Origin: an uncultured Bacteroidales bacterium
GTDB lineage: Bacteria > Bacteroidota > Bacteroidia > Bacteroidales > F082
Assembly (NCBI GenBank): GCA_947303395.1
Contig: CAMYYD010000002.1
Location: forward strand, 184,938 to 248,937
Direction: 5' to 3'
Length of the DNA: 64,000 nucleotides
A program made the translations under genes and the position numbers. Below the pieces are notes generated by a model. That model saw nothing but the letters and a program-made list of their open reading frames with translations, ran no database searches and was not told the DNA's origin. Within the stretch, counting starts at the first letter, position 1. The number at the start of each line of letters is the position of its first letter. This document shows, in pieces, positions 1 to 8,973 of this stretch.

Positions 1-1746
1 CATCAAAGCATCGCGTGCGATAAGTTCGCCCATCTCGAGAAAATCGGCGACTCTCAGGGCTTTTTCAAGCTCGGTGTTCATGCCTTCGATGTTCGGCACC
101 TTGACTTTTTGCCAAAATTCCGCTCTCAAGGCTTTGATTTCCTCGATGGCTTCCTTGAGGCTCTGTTCAGTGCGCGACATGCCGACTTTTTCCCACATAA
201 TTCGTCCCAAACGTTTGTGGAAATTGTCAGTTGTTGTATCGCCATTTATGGACAAAACCTTTGTAATCTTCTGACGCACAGCGTTTTCCGCTTCCTCAAA
301 TTGTGGAAGATTTGTCGATAACGGTTTTTCGTTAATCTGGTCGGCGAGATAGTTTTGCATGGTGTATGGAAGCACGAAATAGCCGTCGGAAAGTCCCTGC
401 ATCAATGCAGAAGCGCCGAGACGGTTGGCTCCGTGGTCGGAGAAATTAGCCTCACCAGCTGCGAACAGACCTTTAACGGTAGTCTGGAGTTCGTAATCGA
501 CCCAGAGACCGCCCATGGTGTAGTGAACCGCAGGATAAATCATCATCGGTGTGACGTAAGGATTCTCGTCGACGATGCGTTCATACATCTCGAAAAGATT
601 GCCGTATTTCTCTTCAACTGCTTGACGTCCAAGACGTTGAATAGCTTCTTTGAAATCGAGATACACTGCACGACCGGTGTTGTTAACGCCAAATCCAGCA
701 TCGCAACGTTCTTTAGCTGCACGTGATGCCACGTCACGAGGCACGAGGTTTCCGAACGAAGGATAGCGACGTTCGAGGTAGTAGTCACGCTCCTCTTCTG
801 GGATGTCGGTGGCTTTGATCTTGCCTTCACGGAGAAGACGAGCTTTCTCAGCGTCTTTCGGAACCCAGATACGACCGTCGTTACGCAGCGACTCGCTCAT
901 CAGCGTCAGTTTAGACTGGTAGTCGCCGTGAACCGGGATACATGTCGGGTGAATCTGTGTAAAGCAAGGATTTGCCATGCATGCGCCTTTTTTGTAGCAC
1001 TGCCAGATGGCGGATCCGTTCGACGACATTGCGTTTGTCGAGAGGAAAAACACACGTCCGTAGCCACCAGAAGCTATAACAACGGCATGAGCGGAGTAAC
1101 GCTCCAGCTCGCCTGTGACAAGGTTTCGCACGATAACGCCACGTGCACGGCCGTCGACAATGACAACATCCATCATCTCACGGCGAGCGTACATTTTCAC
1201 CGTACCCTTCTCTATTTCTTTGCTCAAAGCACCGTATGCGCCAAGCAAAAGCTGCTGTCCTGTCTGACCTTTAGCGTAAAACGTCCTCGACACTTGAGCG
1301 CCGCCAAACGAACGGTTTGCCAAAAGTCCGCTATAGTCGCGGGCAAACGGCACTCCTTGTGCAACACATTGATCTATAATGCTATTGCTGACTTCCGCAA
1401 GACGATAAACATTAGCTTCACGAGCACGATAGTCGCCACCTTTGATGGTATCGTTGAACAAACGCTGGACGCTGTCGCCGTCGTTAGGATAGTTTTTAGC
1501 CGCGTTGATGCCGCCTTGTGCCGCGATGCTGTGAGCGCGACGCGGACTGTCCTGGATGCAGAACACCTTTACGTTGAAGCCCATCTCGCCAAAAGAAGCA
1601 GCGGCTGAAGCGCCTGCCAAGCCTGTTCCGATGACGATGATGTCGAGTTTACGCTTATTAGCCGGGTTAACTAGTTGTTGCTCGGTTTTATATTTAGTCC
1701 ATTTTTCGGACAAAGGACCAGATGGTATCTTCGAATTCAGTTCCAT
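1..1746 (-). CDS. frdA: Fumarate reductase/succinate dehydrogenase flavoprotein subunit (3' end outside window)
   Basis: Catalytic flavoprotein that interconverts fumarate and succinate on the cytoplasmic face of the membrane. The reading frame is open for 582 codons and leaves the window at base 1, so the C-terminus is missing. An N-terminal FAD-binding fold is visible ([11 protein letters not shown], residues 35-45), then the [11 protein letters not shown] segment with the His that normally carries covalent FAD (about residue 72), then HPTCIP and HYTMGG active-site segments. The sequence resembles the Bacteroides/epsilonproteobacterial type that works with a single five-helix cytochrome b subunit. 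The ATG at 1746 is chosen because the family begins about 35 residues before the FAD motif. It follows frdC after a 66-bp gap; the iron-sulfur subunit frdB is expected just outside the window. In an anaerobe the fumarate-reducing direction is more likely (inference). Confidence 0.95.
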   Translation of the reverse strand, partial: MELNSKIPSGPLSEKWTKYKTEQQLVNPANKRKLDIIVIGTGLAGASAAASFGEMGFNVKVFCIQDSPRRAHSIAAQGGINAAKNYPNDGDSVQRLFNDTIKGGDYRAREANVYRLAEVSNSIIDQCVAQGVPFARDYSGLLANRSFGGAQVSRTFYAKGQTGQQLLLGAYGALSKEIEKGTVKMYARREMMDVVIVDGRARGVIVRNLVTGELERYSAHAVVIASGGYGRVFFLSTNAMSSNGSAIWQCYKKGACMANPCFTQIHPTCIPVHGDYQSKLTLMSESLRNDGRIWVPKDAEKARLLREGKIKATDIPEEERDYYLERRYPSFGNLVPRDVASRAAKERCDAGFGVNNTGRAVYLDFKEAIQRLGRQAVEEKYGNLFEMYERIVDENPYVTPMMIYPAVHYTMGGLWVDYELQTTVKGLFAAGEANFSDHGANRLGASALMQGLSDGYFVLPYTMQNYLADQINEKPLSTNLPQFEEAENAVRQKITKVLSINGDTTTDNFHKRLGRIMWEKVGMSRTEQSLKEAIEEIKALRAEFWQKVKVPNIEGMNTELEKALRVADFLEMGELIARDALM

Positions 1747-1783
1747 TTTCTTGAAATTTGAAATTTGGAGTTACATATTAAAA

Positions 1784-1810
1784 AGGATTTCTCGACAAGC
1801 TCGAAATGAC
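1784..1810. repeat. Short imperfect inverted repeat in frdC-frdA gap
   Basis: The gap holds a small element in which TCGA is repeated on either side of CAAGC, inside the phrase GGATTTCTCGACAAGC followed by TCGAAATGAC. Phrases of this kind occur as short intergenic repeats in many genomes (recalled, not checked). Its position between two genes of one operon suggests a transcript hairpin at most. Confidence 0.3.
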
Positions 1811-1812
1811 AA

Positions 1813-2466
1813 CTATACGATTAACCAGTAATATATTACGACTGTGACGAACAATAGCACTATGATGATGGCGAATAATTTGCCAAGAAACTCGATACGA
1901 TTTTGCCAAACGTGGTTGTTCCAGCCGATTGACTGCATCACGCTGGCGATTCCGTGCGAGAGATGGAACCATATCGCGACAAGCCAAAGCAAATACATAA
2001 CGCTGAAATAATTGTGCGAGAAGATGAATTTTATCTGGTCGATGCCGTCGACTGGTGCACCGCCTTTGATCTCGGCTAGTTGCATCTTCGACCAGAAATC
2101 ATAGAGATGGAAACACAGTCCGAACAATATGAAAGCGCCGAGAGCGAGCATGTTTTTCGACGCCCACGACACGCCTTCAGGACGTTCGTTGACAGCATAA
2201 CGCTGACGACCGCGTGCCTTGAAATTCTGATAAGAAAGAATGAAGGCATAGATGAGATGCAAGACCACCATAACGGCGAGACCCATTGTGCCGATGATAG
2301 CGTACCAGTTGGCACCAAGAAATTCGCAGATCCAACGGTAGCCGTCTTCAGAAATGATGGAGACGAGATTCATCGAGCCGTGAAACAGCAAAAATAGCAC
2401 CAGAGCGCCGCCGGTGATAGCCATTATTAGCTTTTTCGTGATTGAGGAAAGACCTTTTTTGTACAT
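1813..2466 (-). CDS. frdC: Fumarate reductase/succinate dehydrogenase cytochrome b subunit
   Basis: Membrane anchor that passes electrons between the quinone pool and the flavoprotein/iron-sulfur subunits. The 217-residue protein has five hydrophobic segments and histidines in the expected helical positions for two b hemes (LFHGSMN, VLHLIYAF, CFHLYDFW, WFHLSHGIAS). The start at the ATG at 2466 (MYKKGLSS) is preferred. A longer frame from a TTG at 2502 runs through the promoter -7 box and would add a non-conserved MYFC leader. It is the first gene of the frdCAB operon, with frdA following after 66 bp. Confidence 0.92.
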   Translation of the reverse strand: MYKKGLSSITKKLIMAITGGALVLFLLFHGSMNLVSIISEDGYRWICEFLGANWYAIIGTMGLAVMVVLHLIYAFILSYQNFKARGRQRYAVNERPEGVSWASKNMLALGAFILFGLCFHLYDFWSKMQLAEIKGGAPVDGIDQIKFIFSHNYFSVMYLLWLVAIWFHLSHGIASVMQSIGWNNHVWQNRIEFLGKLFAIIIVLLFVTVVIYYWLIV

Positions 2467-2491
2467 TACAGGATGTTTTAAATACAAGCTA

Positions 2492-2499
2492 CAAAAATA
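2492..2499 (-). promoter_or_regulatory. Promoter -7 box of frdC operon
   Basis: Reads TATTTTTG on the minus strand, matching the Bacteroidota -7 consensus TAnnTTTG, 25 bp upstream of the frdC ATG. No convincing -33 TTTG is seen at the usual 19-bp distance. Confidence 0.55.
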
Positions 2500-2614
2500 C
2501 AAAAAATTTTTTATTCTCTCGCAGATATCGCAGAAAACGCAGAAATTGTTCTTTCACAAAACTTACAAAGGATTTTGTTCGCTAAAGCAAACGGATCTCG
2601 CAGAGCTAGAACAT

Positions 2615-2652
2615 AAAAAAAAAGAGAACCACCCCTTGGAAGAGTGGTTCTC
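2615..2652 (-). terminator. Rho-independent terminator after btuG
   Basis: On the minus strand a perfect 9-bp stem (GAGAACCAC pairing with GTGGTTCTC) closes an 11-nt loop and is followed by a run of nine T. It lies 18 bp after the btuG-like stop codon. Confidence 0.85.
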
Positions 2653-2670
2653 GAGCAAATTAGGATTATA

Positions 2671-3735
2671 TTAATTGAAAAGCATATAGCTCGGAAACAT
2701 TCCGACTTCATAAGTACCGACAAGCGTTCCGTCGGATGTGTAACGTAACAGATTACCATTTGACGTAGGTTTAGCTTCCGTAACGTAAATGTCGCCATTC
2801 TGCGGATGCACCGTCAAGTTATAAAACCATCTTCCTTCTGACGCAATGAACGCTGTATCAGGCAGTTGCGGGTCATCGACATTCAGCTTATATACGCTCA
2901 AACTGTTATATCCACCATTCAAAAAATAGAGGTTTTCTCCTGCCCCATCGATTGACATGCCATCTGGATAGCTGCCTTCCGGAAGATCAAAACGCTGAAT
3001 CACCGTACGTGTCGCAGGGTCTATGCAGATGATTGCAGGTGCGCAAGGCGGTTCATAACCGCCACTGCATGAAACCCAGATGTGGTTGTTTTTGTCGACA
3101 ACCATGGCATTCGGCTCTGGAGCCACCTCAATATCAGCGACATATTCATCGTTCACACAATCAATGACTTGGATGGTGTGATTTGAAGAACCTGCAACAT
3201 AATAACTCGACCAGTTAGAAACAAAAACCTCATCACCTATCTTCTCCATAACTTCTGTTGCGCTGCCAGTTTCAATAAAACTATTTTCCATAGTATTGAG
3301 ATTCAACACATAAAGACCTGGCGACTCCAAATCCGAGACGTATACCTTGCTGTCGTCAATAGGAAGCATATAGCGAGGAGAAGCGAAACCTTCTATTTTA
3401 GCTTTATATTCAATGCTTTTTGCATCTACCTTATAAATATAATTGCTATTATTGACCACAATATACAAGTCATCGCCAATCTTTGTCAACGACTGTGCCA
3501 CATCGCCAAGCGGTATTCCGTTAACTCTATAGAATAAATCGTTTTCAACAGTGTTCGTTTCCATATCAAAATATGAAAGCGACGAGTTAGCGTACATAAA
3601 CGTACCTTCATTCAAGACAAACATTCCCTGAACAGGATTGATTGGAGGCACATAAGGCTGGACATCGTCTTTTTTATCGCATGCAAACAACGCTGCTGCC
3701 AAAAATAAAACAAAAAACAAATACTTCTTTTTCAT
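2671..3735 (-). CDS. btuG: BtuG-like surface lipoprotein, beta-propeller (DUF5074/YncE-like)
   Basis: A predicted surface lipoprotein that captures cobalamin and hands it to the adjacent outer-membrane receptor. The protein (354 aa) starts with a lipoprotein signal peptide ending LFACDKKDD. The acidic/lysine residues just after the lipidated Cys resemble the surface-export signal known for Bacteroidota lipoproteins. The rest consists of repeated blade-like segments (for example VSDLESPGLYVLNLNTMEN and VSNWSSYYV) typical of a seven-bladed YncE-like propeller. It begins 3 bp after the btuB-like stop and shares the upstream cobalamin riboswitch, which strongly supports the BtuG assignment over a generic DUF5074 protein. 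B12 binding itself is inferred from family and context. Confidence 0.82.
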   Translation of the reverse strand: MKKKYLFFVLFLAAALFACDKKDDVQPYVPPINPVQGMFVLNEGTFMYANSSLSYFDMETNTVENDLFYRVNGIPLGDVAQSLTKIGDDLYIVVNNSNYIYKVDAKSIEYKAKIEGFASPRYMLPIDDSKVYVSDLESPGLYVLNLNTMENSFIETGSATEVMEKIGDEVFVSNWSSYYVAGSSNHTIQVIDCVNDEYVADIEVAPEPNAMVVDKNNHIWVSCSGGYEPPCAPAIICIDPATRTVIQRFDLPEGSYPDGMSIDGAGENLYFLNGGYNSLSVYKLNVDDPQLPDTAFIASEGRWFYNLTVHPQNGDIYVTEAKPTSNGNLLRYTSDGTLVGTYEVGMFPSYMLFN

Positions 3736-3738
3736 AAC

Positions 3739-5640
3739 TTAAAATTTATAGTTTAAACCTATTTCATAGCTTCTTCCAGGCATCGGTCGCCACAAAACTG
3801 CCTGATAATCAACATTTGTGATATTATTTACCCTAAACTCAACATTAAATTTCCTAATCTGTTTTGATAGTGCAACGTGATGCAAAGTGTAAGGGTTCAG
3901 TCTTCCCGCAAGCGTCTCGTTTGTATCCATCTGGGTCTTGCGCCTTCCCGTATACTCCATCGTATAATTCATATTCCACGTTCTCCATCTCACTTCGACG
4001 TATGCATTAGCATGATGTACAGGTATGTAAATCAATTGCAAACCGTTCTCATTGTCGGTGGTGCGGCTATAGACATAGTTGCCTGATGCCGAGAAATTCC
4101 AATTATTGATGAAATAATTCAATTTCAGATGCAGTTCAGCTCCGTATGATGTCACCGTTGCCACATTTTCAGGCACCCAATATCTCCATGACGACGGAAC
4201 CCACTGAATCCAATCCTCAACCTGAGAATAATACGCTCCCAACTGACTATCAATCGAAAAACGTCCGAATTTCCTTGAATACATGAGATTTCCATCGAGT
4301 GTACGACCTTTTTCAGGCTTTAAATCGACATTTCCTCCCGGATACCAATAGAGATCGTTCAAACTCGGATTCCTGTAGTTATGACTATATCCCGCATTGA
4401 TTTTCAATCCTTTAAGATAGATGCAGCTGTACGAGATAGTCGCTGTCGGGAAGAAACCGGCCGACACCCAGTTGACCAAATCGTTACGCAAAGTAAAACG
4501 CAAATCAATAGGTTTCAACAACTTACCCATCAAAGCGGCATAAAACGACAAATTATGTCTGTCAGAATTTTTCGAATTATCGTAGTTGTTTGACATAACC
4601 TGTTCATAGTCATACTGCACTTTTGCATTGAGTTTCCACGACTTATATACATCCTGATTCAAGTCGACGATTTGATGAAACACGTTGGCATCGTTTTTTG
4701 AATTGACATCATTCACTGGTGTGCCGATATTGGTGTAAGTCTTCAGATAATAATGCTGTTTCTCGTAGAAATATGCCGATTTCACCTCGATTTTACCCGA
4801 TTCCCAATATGTCTTATATGAGATAAAGTTGCGCGAATAGCCGTTTTCGGTATATTCCTTGGTCCTGTCGCTATTGCTCAAATTCGTCATAATTTGCGGG
4901 CAGTTACGGTCGCTCCATTGGTTCCACGACACGATGGTTATCAACGAATTACGAAATCTCCACTGATATTCCGGCATAAGTCCGTAGTCGACGAACTCGC
5001 CGTTTTTTTGCTTCATCACCTGATGCGATATGTCGGCATGGTTGATGTACTCGAAGTCGTTGTCGCTCGAAGTACGGTATGCTTTCACACGCACCAGGTG
5101 ACTCGCCCATGAATAACCGGCAGTAATATAAGAGCCGAAGGAATTGAAACTGCCGTATGTCTGTTTCAGATCGAGGATTAGTCCCTCCCCGAAATGCTGA
5201 GTGTTCTCGATGTTGACCGTTCCACCAAGGCCTCCGCTGTTGGCCGACGTGCCACTACCCCACTTCAATGCCACCTGTTCGGTCATGAACACCGGAATGG
5301 TGCTGAAGTCGACCTGTCCGAGTGTAGGCGCGTTGATTTGGAATCCGTTCCACAACACGAGGGTGTGGCTCGCGGTGGTGCCTCTGAACGATGCCGTCGC
5401 CACTCCACCTGGACCGTACGTCTTGATAAAGACGGGGCTGTGCTGGATGAGCAGCTGCGACATTGTGATTGTGTTGAGACGTTTCAGCAGAGCGGTATCC
5501 ATTTTGCGTTCCATCGCGGCTTCCGCCTGATTCTGACGAATCGCAGCGGCACTGACCTCGACAGATTGCAAAACGATAGTATCCTGAGCCATAGCAGCAT
5601 AGGAAACTAAAAGAAACAGCAATACACACAATTTCTTCAT
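3739..5640 (-). CDS. btuB: TonB-dependent outer-membrane cobalamin receptor (BtuB-like)
   Basis: A 633-aa outer-membrane beta-barrel receptor that imports a ligand using TonB energy. A signal peptide (MKKLCVLLFLLVSYAAMAQ) is followed by a plug domain (about residues 40-150, with SFRGTTASHTLVLWNG and GGLGGTVNIEN) and a 22-strand-type barrel ending in the aromatic C-terminus YEIGLNYKF. The cobalamin riboswitch in the leader, 49 bp upstream of the ATG, identifies corrinoids as the probable substrate. It is followed after 3 bp by the BtuG-like lipoprotein, the arrangement known for Bacteroides B12 uptake loci. No inner-membrane btuCDF genes are present in this window. Specificity among different corrinoids cannot be judged from sequence. 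Confidence 0.88.
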   Translation of the reverse strand: MKKLCVLLFLLVSYAAMAQDTIVLQSVEVSAAAIRQNQAEAAMERKMDTALLKRLNTITMSQLLIQHSPVFIKTYGPGGVATASFRGTTASHTLVLWNGFQINAPTLGQVDFSTIPVFMTEQVALKWGSGTSANSGGLGGTVNIENTQHFGEGLILDLKQTYGSFNSFGSYITAGYSWASHLVRVKAYRTSSDNDFEYINHADISHQVMKQKNGEFVDYGLMPEYQWRFRNSLITIVSWNQWSDRNCPQIMTNLSNSDRTKEYTENGYSRNFISYKTYWESGKIEVKSAYFYEKQHYYLKTYTNIGTPVNDVNSKNDANVFHQIVDLNQDVYKSWKLNAKVQYDYEQVMSNNYDNSKNSDRHNLSFYAALMGKLLKPIDLRFTLRNDLVNWVSAGFFPTATISYSCIYLKGLKINAGYSHNYRNPSLNDLYWYPGGNVDLKPEKGRTLDGNLMYSRKFGRFSIDSQLGAYYSQVEDWIQWVPSSWRYWVPENVATVTSYGAELHLKLNYFINNWNFSASGNYVYSRTTDNENGLQLIYIPVHHANAYVEVRWRTWNMNYTMEYTGRRKTQMDTNETLAGRLNPYTLHHVALSKQIRKFNVEFRVNNITNVDYQAVLWRPMPGRSYEIGLNYKF

Positions 5641-5688
5641 TTTACTCTGAATTTCGACCGACTCTTATCCCGAAAGTCTCAAATGTCT

Positions 5689-5853
5689 TCGATTTCAGGC
5701 AGGTCTTCTGACTCACTCCTTACGCCGGCGTCTTCCCGTTTATATGGGATAAACAGTGACATCTGCAGGCGCTGCAAGAGTTTACAGCAGCGGGAACTGT
5801 CCGGGGTTCTCACCCGATTCCCTGTTGGGCCTTCTTCAGGCACCTGAAATCGA
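5689..5853 (-). ncRNA. Cobalamin riboswitch
   Basis: In the leader of the btuB-btuG operon. Reading the minus strand, the element has the conserved core GGGAATCGGGTG-AGAACCCCGGAC-AGTTCCCGC, then CTGTAA, then a GGGAAG-type arm. It ends with the B12 box AGTCAGAAGACCTGCC at 5698-5713. A perfect 11-bp closing stem (P1) pairs 5689-5699 with 5843-5853. The B12 box is one or two bases from the usual AGCCAGGAGACCTGCC. Coenzyme B12 binding would be expected to shut off translation or transcription of the receptor operon; no separate terminator is seen, so translational control is slightly favoured (inference). Confidence 0.93.
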
Positions 5854-5856
5854 TTG

Positions 5857-5864
5857 CAAAAATA
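5857..5864 (-). promoter_or_regulatory. Promoter -7 box of the riboswitch-btuB-btuG transcript
   Basis: TATTTTTG on the minus strand, directly upstream of the riboswitch P1 stem. The expected -33 region falls inside the terminator hairpin of the preceding gene. Confidence 0.55.
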
Positions 5865-5892
5865 CAAAAAAAAATTAGCCGAAGCTAATTTT
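5865..5892 (-). terminator. Terminator overlapping the stop codon of the MORN-type gene
   Basis: On the minus strand AATTAGC-TTCG-GCTAATT forms a short stem with a UUCG tetraloop followed by nine T. The TAG stop codon of the upstream gene (5885-5887) is part of the stem. Confidence 0.8.
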
Positions 5893-6610
5893 TTAAGAAT
5901 TTTTTACCTTGAGGATATTCTTTCGTCTTTCCTTTCTGTTCGCCGTTTTTGAAGTTGGCTTCAGTTTTCAGGCTGCCGTCTTCATAAAACTCGTAGACTG
6001 GACCATCTTGGACGTTGTTTACAAACATCTTCCTTGTTTTTACAGCGCCATTTTCATAATAGGTTTCCTGAACGCCCTCAAATTTTCCTTCTTTATAGGT
6101 ATACATGGCGACCATCTCACCTTGGGTCTTGTCTTTGTTGGCATACCACATCGTCACGCCATCACGCTGACCGTCCTTGAAGTTCGATGTTTCCATCACG
6201 GTACCTTTGTCATAATATAACGTCGACTCGCCGTTTTTCTTACCTTCCTTATAACCAATGCGTTCCATCAAAACAGCGTTCTTAAACTTGAGAGAAGTGC
6301 CATCCATCAAGTTGTTTTTATATTCAACTTTTTTGATGATAGCACCCTGTTTGTCAAATTCAAGATACAAGCCGTCTCTGTTGTTTTCGACGTATTGAAT
6401 TATAAAATGAGGAACCTCAGTATTAGCATAGGTCTCGGTCCAAGTGCCCGACTTTTTACCATCGAGCACTTTACCGTTAACTTTCACGCCGTTGTTTTCC
6501 TGAACAAAGTCGCCATCAGGGCTTCCCGCCACATTGACTTTATCCATTGTTTGGGCTAAGCCTGCAATACAAAATATTGATAATAAAATAGTTACAAAAA
6601 TCTTTTTCAT
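5885..6610 (-). CDS. Exported YwqK/MORN-repeat protein
   Basis: A 241-aa exported protein of unknown function. A Sec signal peptide (MKKIFVTILLSIFCIAGLAQ) has no lipobox Cys, so the product is probably periplasmic or secreted. The remainder is a run of about eight 20-25 residue repeats of the pattern Y.(D/N)G....Y..G....(E/K).(N/F)(Y)K.G, for example YKEGKKNGESTLYYDKG, FKDGQRDGVTMWYANKD and FKNGEQKGKTKEYPQG. This is the MORN-variant repeat annotated as YwqK-family antitoxin. No toxin partner lies next to it, so the antitoxin label should not be taken literally. It ends in its own terminator and sits 1 bp downstream of the Nfn-like gene, so it may be read from that promoter. Confidence 0.75.
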   Translation of the reverse strand: MKKIFVTILLSIFCIAGLAQTMDKVNVAGSPDGDFVQENNGVKVNGKVLDGKKSGTWTETYANTEVPHFIIQYVENNRDGLYLEFDKQGAIIKKVEYKNNLMDGTSLKFKNAVLMERIGYKEGKKNGESTLYYDKGTVMETSNFKDGQRDGVTMWYANKDKTQGEMVAMYTYKEGKFEGVQETYYENGAVKTRKMFVNNVQDGPVYEFYEDGSLKTEANFKNGEQKGKTKEYPQGKKFLKN

Positions 6611-6611
6611 A

Positions 6612-8885
6612 TTACATCATTTCATTATGCAGATATTCATCAATTGCTTTGGCTGCTTTCTTACCAGCGCCCATTGCCAAGATAACTGTTGCAGCGCCGC
6701 TGACGGCATCACCGCCTGCGAACACTCCGTTACGTGTTGTGCGACCGTTTTCGTTTGCGAGGATACATCCGTGCTTGTCGGCATTCAAACCTGGTGTCGT
6801 TCTGAAAATCAACGGGTTAGGCGATGTACCGAGTGCCATAATTACCATATCGACATCGAGAACGAACTCCGAGCCTTTAATCTCAACTGGACGACGACGA
6901 CCTGATGCGTCAGGCTCACCGAGGCCCATTCTCACGCACTTCATGCCATTGACCCAGCCTTCTTCGTTACCGAGAATCTCAACAGGATTGCAGAGAAGGT
7001 CGAACTGGATGCCTTCTTCCTTGGCGTGATGCACCTCTTCGGCACGTGCTGGAAGCTCAGCCTCCGAACGACGATACACGATATGCACGTCGGCACCGAG
7101 ACGTAAGGCAGTACGGGCAGCGTCCATAGCGACGTTACCACCACCGACAACAGCCACCTTCTTACCAACGTAGTTTGGTGTTTCGAAGCCTTCTTTATAT
7201 GCGAAGAGTAAGTTATTTCTTGTCAAGAACTCGTTAGCCGAGACGACACCGCATAGGTTCTCGCCCGGGATGTTCATAAACTTCGGCAGACCGGCACCTG
7301 AGCCGATAAACACTGCGTCGAAGTGCTCATCTTTCATGAGAGATTCGATGGATGCTGTACGTCCGATGACCACGTCTTTGAAGAAATGACCGCCGAGACG
7401 CATCACATTTTCGACCTCGTGACGAACGACAGTCTCTTTCGGCAGACGGAACGAAGGAATACCGTAAGCCAATACGCCGCCGAATTCATGCAATGCCTCG
7501 AAAACAGTGACATCGTAGCCACGCACGAGGAGTTCCTTGGCGCATGTCAAGCCTGAAGGACCTGAACCGACAACAGCCACACGTTTACCGTTTTTCTTAA
7601 TCGGTTTGGTAAGGTTGATGTTATTTTCACGTGACCAGTCGCCCACGAAACGCTCCAGTTTGCCGATGGCAATAGGTTCGAACTTCACGCCCATCACGCA
7701 CTTGCCTTCGCACTGTGTCTCCTGTGGACACACACGACCGCAAACTGCCGGCAATGCTGAGTCTTCGTCGATAATCTGAGCAGCTGCGAGGAAGTCGCCT
7801 TCTGCCACTTTCTTAACAAATCCAGGAATGTTAATATTAACTGGGCAACCTGTAACACATTGAGGACGACCGCAATTCAAGCAACGTTGTGCCTCCACGA
7901 TGGCTTCTTCTGCTGTGTAACCGAGACACACCTCATCGAAGTTATGAGCGCGCATGAGCGGATCCTGTTCAGTGATTTTCACACGATGTTTCTTGTCGCG
8001 TGGCTCATCAAGGATTCCGCCTATATGGCACTTATGATTCTCCGCTTTCTCTTCGTTTTCAAGCTGTTTGTGCTCGACCACGTTGTTGTACATCGACTGA
8101 CGTTTCATAGCTTCAGCGAAGTCGACCTTTGCACCGTCGAATTCTGGACCGTCGACGCAGGTGAACTTGGTCTGTCCGCCCACGCTGATACGGCAAGCGC
8201 CACACATACCTGTTCCGTCGACCATCAAGGCGTTCATTGACACGGTGCACTTGATGTTGAGTTTCTGCGCAAGCTGGCACACAAACTTCATCATGATCAT
8301 AGGACCGATGGCGATACATTCGTCATAGTGATTTCCTTGATCTACAAGACGTTGCAGCATATCGGTAACGAGACCTTTATATTCTGAAGTGCCGTCATCT
8401 GTTGTTACGTAAAGATTCGACATTGAAGAGAGCTCATCTTCGTAAACGAGGAGGCTGTGAGTACGTGCTCCGATGATGACATCGGCTTTCACGCCATTGT
8501 GATACAACCATTTCACCTGCGGGAAGATAGGTGCGATACCCACGCCGCCGCCGATGAAGACGTAACGTTTGGTCTTACGTTCCTCATACGACATGTGAAT
8601 GAACTCCGATGGACGTCCGAGAGGACCAACAACATCGAGGAATGTGTCGCCGACGTTGTATTTTGCCATCTCTTGTGTTGATTTTCCAATAGCCTTGAAG
8701 ACAATCGTCACAGTGCCGTTCCAAGGGTCGTTGTCGCTGATTGTGAGCGGGATACGCTCAGCTTTTTCTGTCATTTTAATAATCAGGAACTGCCCTGGAA
8801 GAGCCGCTCTCGAGAGACGCGGAGCCTCGATTTCCATCATAAAGGTGTCCTGTGCTAATTCTTTCTTATTGACTATCAGATACAT
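6612..8885 (-). CDS. Fused NfnA/NfnB-like NAD(P)H flavoprotein (PyrK-type domain plus GltD-type domain)
   Basis: A 757-aa cytoplasmic iron-sulfur flavoprotein. The N-terminal third is a ferredoxin-NADP reductase/PyrK-like domain with an FAD motif (RIPLTISDND), an NAD-binding GGGVGIAPIFP and a 2Fe-2S cysteine set (MCGACRISVGG...FTCVDG). The C-terminal part is a glutamate-synthase small-chain domain with two 4Fe-4S Cys clusters (CLNCGRPQCVTGCPV and CGRVCPQETQCEGKC), an FAD motif (VVGSGPSGLTCAKE) and an NADPH motif (VVGGGNVAMDAAR). In Clostridium and Thermotoga these two parts are separate NfnA and NfnB, which bifurcate electrons between NADH, NADPH and ferredoxin. The same fusion is common in Bacteroidota under the name dihydroorotate dehydrogenase B/glutamate synthase. 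Neither pyrD nor gltB is adjacent, which favours the transhydrogenase role (inference). Confidence 0.85.
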   Translation of the reverse strand: MYLIVNKKELAQDTFMMEIEAPRLSRAALPGQFLIIKMTEKAERIPLTISDNDPWNGTVTIVFKAIGKSTQEMAKYNVGDTFLDVVGPLGRPSEFIHMSYEERKTKRYVFIGGGVGIAPIFPQVKWLYHNGVKADVIIGARTHSLLVYEDELSSMSNLYVTTDDGTSEYKGLVTDMLQRLVDQGNHYDECIAIGPMIMMKFVCQLAQKLNIKCTVSMNALMVDGTGMCGACRISVGGQTKFTCVDGPEFDGAKVDFAEAMKRQSMYNNVVEHKQLENEEKAENHKCHIGGILDEPRDKKHRVKITEQDPLMRAHNFDEVCLGYTAEEAIVEAQRCLNCGRPQCVTGCPVNINIPGFVKKVAEGDFLAAAQIIDEDSALPAVCGRVCPQETQCEGKCVMGVKFEPIAIGKLERFVGDWSRENNINLTKPIKKNGKRVAVVGSGPSGLTCAKELLVRGYDVTVFEALHEFGGVLAYGIPSFRLPKETVVRHEVENVMRLGGHFFKDVVIGRTASIESLMKDEHFDAVFIGSGAGLPKFMNIPGENLCGVVSANEFLTRNNLLFAYKEGFETPNYVGKKVAVVGGGNVAMDAARTALRLGADVHIVYRRSEAELPARAEEVHHAKEEGIQFDLLCNPVEILGNEEGWVNGMKCVRMGLGEPDASGRRRPVEIKGSEFVLDVDMVIMALGTSPNPLIFRTTPGLNADKHGCILANENGRTTRNGVFAGGDAVSGAATVILAMGAGKKAAKAIDEYLHNEMM

Positions 8886-8904
8886 AATATATAAATTTTA
8901 AATT

Positions 8905-8967
8905 AAATCCCTAAAATTACGTCCAAAACGAACTACAAAATTAGGGATTTTTTAATATAAAAACAAA
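8905..8967 (-). promoter_or_regulatory. Promoter and 10-bp inverted repeat upstream of the Nfn-like gene
   Basis: The -7 box TAATTTTG (8936-8943, minus strand) has a TTTG at 8964-8967, 20 bp upstream. A perfect 10-bp inverted repeat (AAATCCCTAA at 8905-8914, TTAGGGATTT at 8941-8950) overlaps the -7 box with one arm and lies in the 5' leader with the other. It could be an operator; it is not placed like a terminator of this gene. Confidence 0.5.
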
Positions 8968-8973
8968 AAATTT

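Noticed and set aside
928..1608. 226-residue plus-strand open frame opposite frdA
   Set aside because: Antisense to a clearly coding flavoprotein gene, with no recognisable domain.
2467..2502. N-terminal extension MYFC... of frdC, and similar MYFC/MYLC leaders upstream of the EamA, C25, porU and LytTR starts
   Set aside because: The extra codons come from the promoter -7 box (TAnnTTTG) read in frame from TTG or GTG; each has a good ATG shortly downstream.
3739..5640. Siderophore receptor
   Set aside because: The cobalamin riboswitch and the BtuG-like neighbour point to corrinoid uptake instead.
5885..6610. Antitoxin of a toxin-antitoxin pair (YwqK label)
   Set aside because: It carries a signal peptide and has no adjacent toxin; the label reflects the repeat family only.
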